Counted from the stretch's first letter, positions 52,390 to 60,925 are shown. The stretch: DNA of 64,000 nucleotides from Candidatus Trichofilum aggregatum (GCA_016716885.1 JADJUV010000032.1:1-64000), one strand, 5' to 3'. Numbers and translations are program-made. The notes: generated from the sequence alone by a model not told the origin.

Positions 52390-53172
52390 TTACTGTTGCC
52401 AGGCAGGGGGTCGTTTTTCCAAAAACGCACTCATCCCTTCACGCCCTTCATCGCTGGCGCGGCGCTGGGCAATCAATTGGGCTGTAGCTGTCCGCGTAGT
52501 GGGTTTAGGCTGATAGGCCACGGTGCGAATCAACTCTTTCGCGGCCGCAATCGCCCCCGGAGCCGCCAGTAATAACTGTTCTATCCGCTCTCCTACCTTA
52601 GCATCCAGTTCGGCTTCATCGGTCACCAGGTGATGCACCAGACCTATCTGCCTGGCCCGGTCAGCCGTAAACCGCTCGCCGGTGAGGAATAACTCACGAC
52701 TCTGGGATACGCCAATTTTTGCCAGGACAAACGGTGATATGACAGCCGGGACAATCCCTAATCGCGCTTCACTAAAAGCAAACGTCGCTCGTTCTACGGC
52801 AACGACAATATCACAGCAGCTAACCAATCCCGCTCCCCCGCCAATGGCTGCCCCGTTAATCCGGCCAATAACCGGTTTGGGACAACTGTCTATGGCGTTC
52901 ATCAGGTCAAAGATAGCCTGACCGTCGCTGACGTTTTGGTCGAAGGTGAAGTCCGCGGCCGCGCGCATGAAGTTGACATCCGCACCCGCGCAAAAATTGC
53001 GGCCGCGGCCTGTCAATACCACTACCCGCACCGCTTCATCCTGGCCTACCGCCCAAAAAGCCTGAGTCAACTCCGCAATCAACTCTGGGTTAAAGGCATT
53101 ATGGCTTTCGGGCCGGTTCAAAGCCACATAGGCAACCTGATTATCAACCTGCTGTTCAATAAATTGGGACAT
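52390..53172 (-). CDS. Enoyl-CoA hydratase/isomerase family protein
   Basis: 260 residues of crotonase fold. YVALNRPESHNAFNPELIAE starts the family, GRNFCAGADVNFMRA gives the oxyanion-hole loop, and NGAAIGGGAGLVSCCDIVVA gives the second part of the hole. EARLGIVPAVISPFVL carries the catalytic Glu region. RRASDEGREGMSAFLEKRPP is the typical C-terminus, as in methylglutaconyl-CoA hydratase-like proteins. The exact substrate is open. The ATG at 53172 has AAAGAGG nine bases upstream and is preferred to an earlier TTG. Confidence 0.9.
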   Translation of the reverse strand: MSQFIEQQVDNQVAYVALNRPESHNAFNPELIAELTQAFWAVGQDEAVRVVVLTGRGRNFCAGADVNFMRAAADFTFDQNVSDGQAIFDLMNAIDSCPKPVIGRINGAAIGGGAGLVSCCDIVVAVERATFAFSEARLGIVPAVISPFVLAKIGVSQSRELFLTGERFTADRARQIGLVHHLVTDEAELDAKVGERIEQLLLAAPGAIAAAKELIRTVAYQPKPTTRTATAQLIAQRRASDEGREGMSAFLEKRPPAWQQ

Positions 53173-53269
53173 AAAAACCTCTTTAGACAAGAACTACGCA
53201 TTCGTCAAATCGCCAGCTAATAGCACGGCTTTTCCAAAGTCCGATTTTAGCGCGGCATGATAGCAGCGC

Positions 53270-53400
53270 ATTTCACACCTCAACCCTGCCCCAGGGCGGG
53301 GAATGTTATCTTTTCGTTTTGACGGCGTATCGCCCTCAAAAACGACACAAGAGGTTCCCTCCCAGCGGGAAGGGGTTAGGGAGATTCGGTCTTGTGACAT
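53270..53400 (+). repeat. Composite palindromic element, partial copy (R4)
   Basis: CCCTGCCCCAGGGCGGGG, then a hairpin with a different core (CGTTTTGACGGCG / CGCCCTCAAAAACG), then GGTTCCCTCCCAGCGGGAAGG and GGTTAGGGAGATTCGGTC. Confidence 0.65.
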
Positions 53401-53585
53401 AACCCTGCCAAAGCGTTGGTAAGCTTAAGTACGAGTTGACTTAGGAAAAGCCCTGCTAATAGGACGATTGTGGGTCGCATTATACTGTGTCATAGAGTGT
53501 GTTGTCAGAAACAGAATAGGTGAGCAGGCAACAAAAAAGACGATGCTCCCCCTTTGGTATTCATCGCCTTTTTTTACATCATACG

Positions 53586-53780
53586 AATGTCGGACTTATG
53601 TTTTATGAAAGTTTCCGTATAAGTTTGTTCGCCTGAAACCCCCTACCCCCCCCCGGGGGCGGGGAACTTTTACGGTTTTCGGGGCGAATGCCCCGAAAAA
53701 CCGCGCCGTTAGGGTTTCCCCACGAAAGTCGGACTTATGTTTTTAAGTCTCCGTATCAGTTTGTCGCCGGAAAACCGCGC
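53586..53780 (+). repeat. Composite palindromic element, rearranged copy (R5)
   Basis: GAATGTCGGACTTATGTTTT and CGAAAGTCGGACTTATGTTTT stand about 135 bases apart. Between them lie CCCCCGGGGGCGGGGAA and the hairpin GGTTTTCGGGGCGAATGCCC / CGAAAAACCGCGCC, and AACCGCGCCGTTAGG occurs twice. The repeats show a partial tandem duplication. Confidence 0.7.
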
Positions 53781-53782
53781 CG

Positions 53783-55648
53783 TTAGGCCAGAATGGGTTC
53801 GCTTTCTACCACTGACATATCCAGATTCATCAACTCTTCAAACCTTTCCCGGTCGAGCGTTTCTACTTCAATCAATGTCTGAGCCAATCTTTCCAGCTTA
53901 GACCGATTAGATTGGATGGTATCTTTGGCTCGTTGATACGCTTCATCGCTGATACGGTTTACTTCTTCGTCAATGATGGTCGCGGTGGCTTCGCTATAAT
54001 TACGGCCATAGCTGAGGTCACGCCCCAGGAAGACGCCGCCCGAACTTTCATCGAAGGAGAGCAGACCGGCCCGTTGGCTCATGCCAAATTGCATGACCAT
54101 AGCTCGTGCAATGCGGGTGGCTTGTTGCAGGTCGTTGGCGGCTCCCGTCGTGATCCGGCCAAAAACAATCTCTTCAGAGGCACGACCTGCCAACGCCGTG
54201 GCGATTCGATCCTCGAAATATTCGCGGGTTTGCAACATGCGGTCTTGTGGCAAAGGCATCACAAAACCACCAGCGCGGCCGCGTGGAATAATCGTAATCT
54301 TCTGCACCGGGTCCGTGTAGGGCAGGAAGAACTGCACCAGGGCATGGCCCGCCTCATGGTAAGCAATAACCTCTTTGTCTTCCACACTCATGACTGCGCT
54401 CTTCCGTTCCGGCCCAATGACGATGCGGTCAAAAGCGGCCTGGAAGTCCAGGGGGATGATTTGATTGCGGCCGCGACGGGCGGCAAAAATCGCTGCTTCA
54501 TTAACCAGATTCGCCAGGTCCGCCCCGGAGAAACCGGCGGTCAGGCGGGACATATCCGACAAACTGACCTCGTTGTTAATGGGTTTACCGCGTGAGTGGA
54601 TTTTGAGGATGGCTTCGCGGCCGCGGACATCCGGCAAATCCACAATCACCTTACGGTCAAACCGGCCTGGCCGCAGCAAAGCCGGGTCCAGTACGTCGGC
54701 CCGGTTGGTGGCCGCAATTACAATCACATTGGTCTCATTAGAGAAACCATCCATCTCGACCAAAATCTGGTTGAGCGTCTGCTCTCGCTCATCATGACCA
54801 CCGCCTAAACCCGCCCCTCTTTGCCGCCCTACGGCGTCAATTTCGTCCACGAAGACAATCGAAGGCGCATGTTGTTTGGCTTTATCAAACAAATCACGTA
54901 CACGACTGGCCCCCACACCCACAAACATTTCCACAAATTCCGAACCGGAAATGTGGAAAAATGGCACACCCGCCTCACCGGCGATGGCACGTGCCAACAA
55001 TGTTTTACCTGTGCCGGGCGGCCCCACCATCAAAACACCTTTGGGAATGCGTGCGCCCACCTGAACAAACTTCTCCGGTTCACGCAAAAACTGCACCACT
55101 TCCTGCACTTCTTCTTTGGCTTCATCCACTCCCGCCACATCGCCAAAGGTCACGGTTGGCCGGTCACCATCATTAATGGAGCGGGCACGGCTACGCCCGA
55201 AACCAAAAATGCTGTTACCACCACCTCCCTGCAATTGGCGAAACCCTCGGGTAAAAATCCAGATGAGGAGCAGAATGGGCAAAACAGAGAACGCAATACT
55301 CAGGAATGTATTCCAGCCTTCAAGGTTGTTGTACTGAACGTCAACTCTATTGCGCCGCTCTTCGGTCACACCATATAACTCAAACAAATCTTTCAGGCTG
55401 TCTTCTGTCCCCTTTGAGGCCGAAACAGATTCACCACCAGCAAACTCGGCGATGAGTCGGTCACCGCGTACGATGATTTCATTAATCTCACCGCTCTTAA
55501 CGCGATCCATGTACTCGGATAAGGAGATTTCTTCCGGGCCATTGAAGCGGCCGCTTAACCACAATTGAATACCCAATACAATTGCTAAACCGGTGATAAT
55601 CCAGACCCAGGTCGGGACACCACCATTACGGGTCGGTTGTTCGTCCAT
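53783..55648 (-). CDS. ftsH: ATP-dependent zinc metalloprotease FtsH
   Basis: 621 residues. Two membrane helices (VWIITGLAIVLGIQLWL and FLSIAFSVLPILLLIWIF) flank a short outside domain. The AAA part has VLMVGPPGTGKTLLARAIAG (about 208), IVFVDEIDAVGRQRG, and RPGRFDRKVIVDLPD with the second region of homology. The zinc motif is VIAYHEAGHALVQFF (about 430), with the third ligand in the ATRIARAMVMQFGM region. FtsH degrades unassembled membrane proteins and short-lived regulators. AGAGGTG precedes the ATG at 55648 by eight bases. The protein has the full family length. Confidence 0.96.
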   Translation of the reverse strand: MDEQPTRNGGVPTWVWIITGLAIVLGIQLWLSGRFNGPEEISLSEYMDRVKSGEINEIIVRGDRLIAEFAGGESVSASKGTEDSLKDLFELYGVTEERRNRVDVQYNNLEGWNTFLSIAFSVLPILLLIWIFTRGFRQLQGGGGNSIFGFGRSRARSINDGDRPTVTFGDVAGVDEAKEEVQEVVQFLREPEKFVQVGARIPKGVLMVGPPGTGKTLLARAIAGEAGVPFFHISGSEFVEMFVGVGASRVRDLFDKAKQHAPSIVFVDEIDAVGRQRGAGLGGGHDEREQTLNQILVEMDGFSNETNVIVIAATNRADVLDPALLRPGRFDRKVIVDLPDVRGREAILKIHSRGKPINNEVSLSDMSRLTAGFSGADLANLVNEAAIFAARRGRNQIIPLDFQAAFDRIVIGPERKSAVMSVEDKEVIAYHEAGHALVQFFLPYTDPVQKITIIPRGRAGGFVMPLPQDRMLQTREYFEDRIATALAGRASEEIVFGRITTGAANDLQQATRIARAMVMQFGMSQRAGLLSFDESSGGVFLGRDLSYGRNYSEATATIIDEEVNRISDEAYQRAKDTIQSNRSKLERLAQTLIEVETLDRERFEELMNLDMSVVESEPILA

Positions 55649-55998
55649 AATATTTCACCTCTTACACAATATAGGCCACCCTTCTAGTAGCATAGGTCAC
55701 AAACCAGGCAACACCTGGCCGTATGGAATCGTCAGGAGATAAATAGCAGCCACCCTGATGCCTCGCACCGTGGCCAACTTTGTTTTGTTGTATCAAGCAT
55801 GTGTTGGCTTGAGTGTAAGTTACACATTGCAGATGGCTCCCCACTTGTAACAATGTCATTTTACGCAGAAAACAGGGGCAGGACAACCTGGGATAATCAG
55901 GCGTGCATCAAGCCTCTTTCCTTATAAGAGCCAATATGGGAGCAAAAGGTGACAAATCTCTTCCCCTGAGAATATAGTTGTGTAAAATAATAGACATA
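55649..55998. other. Divergent intergenic region, ftsH / amidase
   Basis: About 350 bases without a gene or a repeat that I recognise. The promoters of both flanking genes should lie here. The left end holds the ftsH ribosome site. No GCGGCCGC octamer is present. Confidence 0.6.
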
Positions 55999-56775
55999 AT
56001 GCACAGTTCACATAATCGCGAACGCCGATCTGCAACGATTTCCCCGTTGAGGCAATGGTTGAAGAATAACATCCCCCTGGCGACCTTTTTTGTGGTCGCG
56101 GCCGCGGGCATGTTAGCTGTCTACCTTTACTTCAACCCTGATCCCGGGGATGCCACCGCCATTGTCCAGGCTGTTCAAGGGGAAACACCCCTCATCGCCC
56201 CCTCATCTGCGAATGATGACAACGCCCCTCTGACCGCCCCCGATCAGCCCGCCTATCGCATTGGCCTTATCGCCGGACACAAAGACAACGACAGTGGGGC
56301 GGTGTGTGAGGACGGCCTTACCGAAGCCGAAATTAACTTCGATATTGCCCAACGGGTAGCCGTTACGCTTGCTTCTCAGGGAATTGCCACGGATATATTG
56401 GCTGAGTTTGATACACGTCTTGCCACTTATCAAGCTGACGCCCTTATTTCTATCCATGCCGACTCTTGTGATGCCATCAACGAGTTAGCCACTGGCTTCA
56501 AAATTGCTTCAACATCCTTTAATGATTCGAGTATTTTAGAGCAATGTGTTTTGCAACAGTATTACCTGACCACCGGTCTGGCTTACCACGCGAACACGAT
56601 CACGCCGCACATGACTGATTACCATGCCTTCCGGGTGATAGATGCGGCCATGCCCGCGCTCATTATTGAGGTTGGTTTCATGAACCTGGATCGGTCCATG
56701 CTCACTACTCAGGCTGATGTTCTCACCGATGGCCTGGTGCAAGGCATTCTCTGCTTCCTGGAGAAAAAACCATGA
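55999..56775 (+). CDS. N-acetylmuramoyl-L-alanine amidase (Amidase_3, AmiC-type)
   Basis: 258 residues. NIPLATFFVVAAAGMLAVYL (about 27-46) is a membrane anchor. The catalytic domain starts at YRIGLIAGHKDNDSGAVCED, the first zinc His of the Amidase_3 fold, followed by LTEAEINFDIAQRVAVTLAS with the Glu ligand. DALISIHADSCDA carries the second His, and MPALIIEVGFMNLDRSML holds the catalytic Glu. It cuts the peptide stem from N-acetylmuramate in peptidoglycan. The ATG at 55999 precedes the anchor. The stop overlaps the ATG of the next gene (ATGA). Confidence 0.88.
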   Translation: MHSSHNRERRSATISPLRQWLKNNIPLATFFVVAAAGMLAVYLYFNPDPGDATAIVQAVQGETPLIAPSSANDDNAPLTAPDQPAYRIGLIAGHKDNDSGAVCEDGLTEAEINFDIAQRVAVTLASQGIATDILAEFDTRLATYQADALISIHADSCDAINELATGFKIASTSFNDSSILEQCVLQQYYLTTGLAYHANTITPHMTDYHAFRVIDAAMPALIIEVGFMNLDRSMLTTQADVLTDGLVQGILCFLEKKP

Positions 56776-57993
56776 CCACTCCGGCAATGACGTTGTTGTT
56801 GCAAGCTCAACAGATGTTAAAAAGCGGCCGCAAAGCTGAAGCGTATCAGCTATTGTTGCAAGCCGCCCGGCAAGACCCGCAAGAGTACCGTATCTGGTTG
56901 GGGCTGGCGGGGCTGGCTGAATCTCCCGAACTCAGTCTGAAATTTGTGGCGCAGGCCGAAAAACTTCAGCCGACTGACCCTAAGGTGGCACAGGCGAAAG
57001 CGTGGGCTTATCAACGGCTTCAGGCGCAGACCGCGGCCGCGCCTCCAGCAACAGAAACAAAACCATTTTTGGCTCCGCGCCCCGCTGCGGCCACGCTCGC
57101 CGGTTGTGGCCCCGCCCCCTTTAACCCCAGCCTCGTCAACCCCGGTGGCTTCTGCTCCCGTTGTGCCTGTACGAGCCGCTCTCCCGACTATTACGGCTGA
57201 AGTTAATGAACCCACCCCTGTTGCCCATGGATCAAGGCGAGGGTGGCTGGCCGCGGCCGCAGTAATTATGCTCCTTTTCCTGTTGCTGCTGGCCGCCATG
57301 TTCCTGAATCAGGACAACACGAAACAACCCATCGCGGCCGCGAAGACCCCTACCATCATCGCCACGCCCACTCTAATTGCCACCCGTAGCGAAACCACGC
57401 CTGCGCTTGTACAGGCCACCACCAACCTGGATGATGTAGCTACCCCTGTGCACATTTTGCCCAAAAATATCGTCAGCCAGAACCAGGAACCCCGTGTTAC
57501 CTGGACGGCTACCCCCATCCCCACCAACACACCTACCCCCACCAACACCCCCACACCCACCCCGACCCCCTATCCCACCTTCGTTGGTGAAGCCGATCCC
57601 ATCAGCAAACCAGCCGGTCTCAACCCCGGCGAACGGTGGATAGATGTCAATCTGACCAACCAGACGCTTACCGCTTACGAAGGGGATACTGTAGCACTCA
57701 GCTCCCTTGTTTCAACCGGACGTTGGAATACGCCTACCGTCACTGGGCAATTTCGCATTTACTTGCGTTACGAAGCCCAAAACATGGATGGTCGCCCCCT
57801 GGGATACGATTATTACCTGCCTAATGTGCCCCACGTCATGTATTTCTACAGTGACTACGCCATTCATGGAGCCTATTGGCACACCAATTTTGGTGCTGTA
57901 GCCAGTCACGGCTGTGTCAACGTCAATCTCACCGATGCCGAATTCCTTTTTAATTGGGCCTCAATTGGGACAATCGTTTACGTTCATTATTAG
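56772..57993 (+). CDS. L,D-transpeptidase (ErfK/YbiS/YcfS), membrane-anchored, one-base frameshift
   Basis: The N-terminal 75 residues are TPR-like (QMLKSGRKAEAYQLLLQAAR). A Pro/Ala linker begins, and the frame shifts near 57095-57110. The other frame continues with VVAPPPLTPASSTPVA, the membrane helix WLAAAAVIMLLFLLLLAAMF, a TPTPT linker and the YkuD domain: NLTNQTLTAYEGDTVALSSL, FRIYLRYEAQNMDGRP and HTNFGAVASHGCVNVNLTDA with catalytic S-H-G-C. Total is about 405 residues. It should crosslink or anchor peptidoglycan stem peptides. The ATGA overlap with the amidase marks a wall-remodelling operon. The GC-rich position suggests sequencing error is likely. Confidence 0.83.
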
Positions 57994-58024
57994 TAATTCG
58001 ACATTGGCGAAAATTTGGACGACC

Positions 58025-58095
58025 TCTAGAAATCTCTTAATCTCTCAGTCTCTTAGTCTCCAGAGGTCAGCACAAAAAACGCCAATATCGTGTTA
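58025..58095 (-). repeat. Short-unit repeat (GAGACTGAGAGATTAA type), copy 2
   Basis: On the reverse strand: TTGGCGTTTTTTGTGCTGACC, TCTGGAGACTAAGAGACTGA and GAGATTAAGAGATTTC. It matches 21785-21847 across most of its length. Confidence 0.75.
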
Positions 58096-58175
58096 GTAAG
58101 CAATCGTTCAGTTCCCCGCCCCTGTCGGTAGATTAGGAATGAGAATTAAATACCTTACAGGAGACTGGGGAAGAG

Positions 58176-58385
58176 ACCCACATGACGAAAGTCAGACCTA
58201 CGTTTTTGTGACTAGCTTCACCCTCGGTTTGCCGCCGGAACCCCCCACCCCTAACCCCGGCCCCAGGGGCGGGACCGGCGTTTTCGGGGCAGGCCCGAAA
58301 AACCGCGCCGAGGTCCCCCTTCCCCCGGGAAGGGGTTAGGGATGGGTCTTCCGATTAACTCTACAAAGGGCTTAGGGTAAAGCAG
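58176..58385 (+). repeat. Composite palindromic element, copy R6
   Basis: GACGAAAGTCAGACCTACGT and TTTGCCGCCGGAACCCCCCAC, then CCCCGGCCCCAGGGGCGGG, the variable hairpin (GGCGTTTTCGGGGC / GGCCCGAAAAACCGCGCC, imperfect), CCCTTCCCCCGGGAAGGGG and GATGGGTCTTCCGATTAACT. In the opposite orientation to R3 at 50.8 kb, same block order. Confidence 0.8.
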
Positions 58386-58447
58386 TCCGAGTCTCTCATC
58401 TCAGTTCCGTCGGTTATTTAATTCTTGATCCTTGGTTGAGACACATC

Positions 58448-58891
58448 ATGCCCATATTGCATCAGCGAGATAATTTGAATGTGATTTACACCTTCGTCGG
58501 CCCACTTGACGAGGAAACGACGCACCAATATTTCGATTTGAACTATGGAGACTATCACGAAATTGGTGACGCTTTGGGTACGGTTCTGGATTTTCGCCAG
58601 TTGCGTTTTCGGGTTAGTGGGTTACTGGTAGCCAGCCAGCGCATGAAAGGGGTTGTTTTTGATACCCCGGTAGCTTTTATCGGCAATCCCGGCAATATCT
58701 TCTTGACTTTTCTCACCAGCCTGGAAGCGTTATCTAGTCGGGGGCAAAAGCGGTTTGCCTTTTTCAATCGAGTGGAAGAAGCGCTGGAGTGGAATAACCG
58801 TTGGTTTGATGAGCGTGGTTTGGACCGTCAGGCCCTTGTTGGGGTTGTTACAAGTAATCCTACCCCTCCCGTCAAGCGGGAACTGTATTAA
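58448..58891 (+). CDS. Small cytoplasmic protein, STAS/DUF-like fold, function unknown
   Basis: 147 residues, no signal or membrane segment. DNLNVIYTFVGPLDEETTHQ and YHEIGDALGTVLDFRQLRFR alternate strand and helix. NPGNIFLTFLTSLEALSSRG, then KRFAFFNRVEEALEWNNRWF are consistent with a STAS-like domain whose last helix pair is typical (the SpoIIAA-like proteins have such a V-x-x-x-x-E-A-L segment). I see no Ser/Thr that clearly matches the phosphorylation site. An earlier TTG is possible but ATG 58448 is cleaner. Confidence 0.6.
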   Translation: MPILHQRDNLNVIYTFVGPLDEETTHQYFDLNYGDYHEIGDALGTVLDFRQLRFRVSGLLVASQRMKGVVFDTPVAFIGNPGNIFLTFLTSLEALSSRGQKRFAFFNRVEEALEWNNRWFDERGLDRQALVGVVTSNPTPPVKRELY

Positions 58892-58916
58892 ATCTCCCCG
58901 TTCTCCGCTATTGCCA

Positions 58917-59033
58917 AAGGGTGTGTTTCATTTCGGTTGAGAGCGAGGAGTGAGCATCCCCAGATGCGAACGGGTAAGCAGATAAGGATGCCGTTCTCCT
59001 CTCACTCATTTGAAATACACCCATTGCCCAATT
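58917..59033. repeat. Inverted repeat GGGTGTRTTTCA / TGAAATACACCC, copy 1
   Basis: AGGGTGTGTTTCATTTCGGTT and, about 75 bases on, TTTGAAATACACCCATTGCCC. Between them, GAGCGAGGAGTGAGCATCC and its complement-like GGATGCCGTTCTCCTCTCAC make inner arms. Copy 2 at 60664-60803 encloses the 61-bp element. Confidence 0.75.
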
Positions 59034-59076
59034 TATTTTTCAACTTTCTAAGCAGTCACCCCCAATGTGCTCCCTG

Positions 59077-60453
59077 TTATTGAGACAACAGAATCGTTTG
59101 CGCCTCAGCCAGTTGCTTCTGTAACGCCTCTGGAGATGTTCCGCCTGTGGCCCGCCGTTGCTGTAAGGAGGTGGTAAAGTCAAAAACGGCCAGAACGTCG
59201 GCCCCAAAATGGGGGCTGATGGCTTGTAATGTCTCTAAGGTTAGTTGGGTCAGGAGAATGCCCTGTTTTTCGGCTGTTTGTACGGCCTCACCCACCCATT
59301 CATGTGCCTGGCGGAAGGGCACGCCCCGCTGTACCAGATAATCAGCCAGGTCGGTTGCCAGCAGGTTAGGCTCTAGTTGGGCCGCCATACGCTCCGGGCG
59401 GAGCGTAAGCGTACGAATGACCCCGGCCATGATGGGTAGCGTGAGGGTCAGCGTGTCATAAGCATCAAAAACTGGCTCTTTATCTTCTTGTAAATCTTTG
59501 TCGTAGCTGGAGGGTAGCCCTTTCAGTGTGGTAAGTAGGCCCATGAGGTGTCCCAAGAGGCGACCTGCTTTGCCCCGTGTGAGTTCCAGGGTATCGGGGT
59601 TTTTCTTTTGCGGCATGAGGCTGGAGCCAGTGCTGTAGGCGTCATCCAGTTGCACGAAGCCAAATTCGGCGGTGCTGAAGAGGATGAGTTGCTCTGCCAG
59701 GCGGCTGAGGTGAAGGGAGAGGACCGCGGCCGCGTACAAAAAATCCGCCGCAAAATCCCGATCCGACACCCCATCCAGGCTGTTCTGGCTAATCGTGGCA
59801 AATCCCAGGGCCTCAGCCAACGCCAGCCGATCTACCGCATAAGCGGTACCCGCCAGCGCCCCCGAACCTAACGGTAACACGGCTGCCTGGGCACGGGTTT
59901 GCTCAAACCTGACCTTATCCCGCACCAGGGGCCAGAAATGGGACAAAAGCCAATGCCCCCAGGTAACAGGTTGGGCATGTTGCAGATGGGTATAACCAGG
60001 CATAGGCAGGTTCAGATCAGCCTCAGCTCGCTCAACTAACGCCTGTTGTAAGTTGTGCAGATGCGTTTGTAGATCATCCACAGCCCGCATTACCCACAGG
60101 CGAAAATCCGTAGCCACCTGATCGTTGCGGGAACGACCGGTGTGTAATTTTCCCCCCACTGGCCCTACTAATTCGGTGAGTCGCCGTTCTACGGCCGTGT
60201 GGATATCCTCATCCCCAGGAGCAAAGGGAAAACGGCCTTGCTCAAACTCCTGGCGTACCTGTTCCAGGCCAGCTACCAGGGTATTGGCTTCGGCAGGTGT
60301 TAGGACACCGGCACCTACCAGCCCTCTGGCCCAGGCCATACTGCCCGTAATATCTTCATCATATAGCCGCTCATCAAAGCGCAGGCTGGCGTTGAATTGG
60401 TGTACCAATGAATCGGTGGCTTTGCTAAAACGACCACCCCACAATTTTGCCAT
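59077..60453 (-). CDS. argH: Argininosuccinate lyase
   Basis: Cleaves argininosuccinate to arginine and fumarate, the last step of arginine synthesis. 458 residues, a normal length. KLWGGRFSKATDSLVHQFNA is the family start. GKLHTGRSRNDQVATDFRLW is the first conserved block, and YTHLQHAQPVTWGHWLLSHF holds the active-site His. STGSSLMPQKKNPDTLELTR is the fumarase/aspartase superfamily signature with the catalytic Ser. It starts at ATG 60453, which has an AGTGAGG site. argG is not adjacent. Confidence 0.96.
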   Translation of the reverse strand: MAKLWGGRFSKATDSLVHQFNASLRFDERLYDEDITGSMAWARGLVGAGVLTPAEANTLVAGLEQVRQEFEQGRFPFAPGDEDIHTAVERRLTELVGPVGGKLHTGRSRNDQVATDFRLWVMRAVDDLQTHLHNLQQALVERAEADLNLPMPGYTHLQHAQPVTWGHWLLSHFWPLVRDKVRFEQTRAQAAVLPLGSGALAGTAYAVDRLALAEALGFATISQNSLDGVSDRDFAADFLYAAAVLSLHLSRLAEQLILFSTAEFGFVQLDDAYSTGSSLMPQKKNPDTLELTRGKAGRLLGHLMGLLTTLKGLPSSYDKDLQEDKEPVFDAYDTLTLTLPIMAGVIRTLTLRPERMAAQLEPNLLATDLADYLVQRGVPFRQAHEWVGEAVQTAEKQGILLTQLTLETLQAISPHFGADVLAVFDFTTSLQQRRATGGTSPEALQKQLAEAQTILLSQ

Positions 60454-60494
60454 TTTATTACTCCAGTGAGGTTTATCACGAGTGATAGGTGAAA

Positions 60495-60600
60495 ACTATA
60501 GGTGTTAAGAAAAAGATTTTGTTGGTAGTGACCGCTTTAGCGGGCTAACGTTAGCCCGCTAAAGCGGTCACTACCAACGAAACTCCAAATGTTTGTCTGA
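60495..60600. repeat. 58-bp perfect palindrome element
   Basis: 60521-60578 is a perfect palindrome: GTTGGTAGTGACCGCTTTAG and CGGGCTAAC, mirrored. It is flanked by AAGAAAAAGATTTT on the left and AAACTCCAAATGTTTGTCTGA on the right. Confidence 0.9.
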
Positions 60601-60663
60601 GCGGGTTGAACAGGTAAGGCCTGAACTATACAAGTCGGGTTGGAGATTGTCCAAGTACATTGC

Positions 60664-60803
60664 CTGTGGGTGTATTTCATTGCGGTTGATCTCTCCAGAT
60701 TGTGCCGGGCACGGGGCAGACAAACCAGGCCATAACGCAACTGACCGCCCCGTGCCCGGCACTGATGGCACAACTCATGGGAAATACACCCATTGCCCAT
60801 GCT
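60664..60803. repeat. Inverted repeat GGGTGTATTTCA / GAAATACACCC, copy 2, with a nested 61-bp element
   Basis: GTGGGTGTATTTCATTGCGGT and GGGAAATACACCCATTGCCC are the outer arms. The centre is the 61-bp element (60702-60762) whose other copy is alone at 27737. Confidence 0.8.
60702..60762 (+). repeat. 61-bp inverted-repeat element, copy 2
   Basis: Arms GTGCCGGGCACGGGGC / GCCCCGTGCCCGGCAC; loop AGACAAACCAGGCCATAACG and CAACTGACC. The loop matches copy 1 with few changes (opposite orientation). Confidence 0.85.
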
Positions 60804-60819
60804 ATTGTTTATAATATAG

Positions 60820-60925
60820 CCTTCAAGAAAAAGATATTGTTCGTAGTGACCGCTTTAGCGGGTTAACAGCAGCCCGCTAAAGCGGTTACTACAAACAAAG
60901 CCCCCCAATGATTATCTGAACATCT
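60820..60925. repeat. 58-bp palindrome element, imperfect copy
   Basis: 60839-60896: GTTCGTAGTGACCGCTTTAG, centre GGTTAACAGCAGCCC, then GCTAAAGCGGTTACTACAAAC. Right flank CCCAATGATTATCTGAACATC matches the reverse complement of the left flank at 52245. Confidence 0.8.

Larger units (their letters stand above)
53173..53782. other. Repeat-rich intergenic stretch
   Basis: No gene is accepted here. About 53270-53400 and 53586-53780 are pieces of the composite element and relatives. The 53404-53585 interval has no clear feature beyond a stretch like that at 32390 (GAGTTGACTTAGGAAAAGCC). Confidence 0.65.
57994..58447. other. Repeat-rich intergenic stretch
   Basis: No gene. The stretch holds the GAGAGATTAA element (58025-58095) and the composite element R6 (58176-58385). 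Confidence 0.7.

Noticed and set aside
53194..53400. Reverse-strand frame of 68 residues
   Set aside because: It covers repeat R4 and has no recognisable features.
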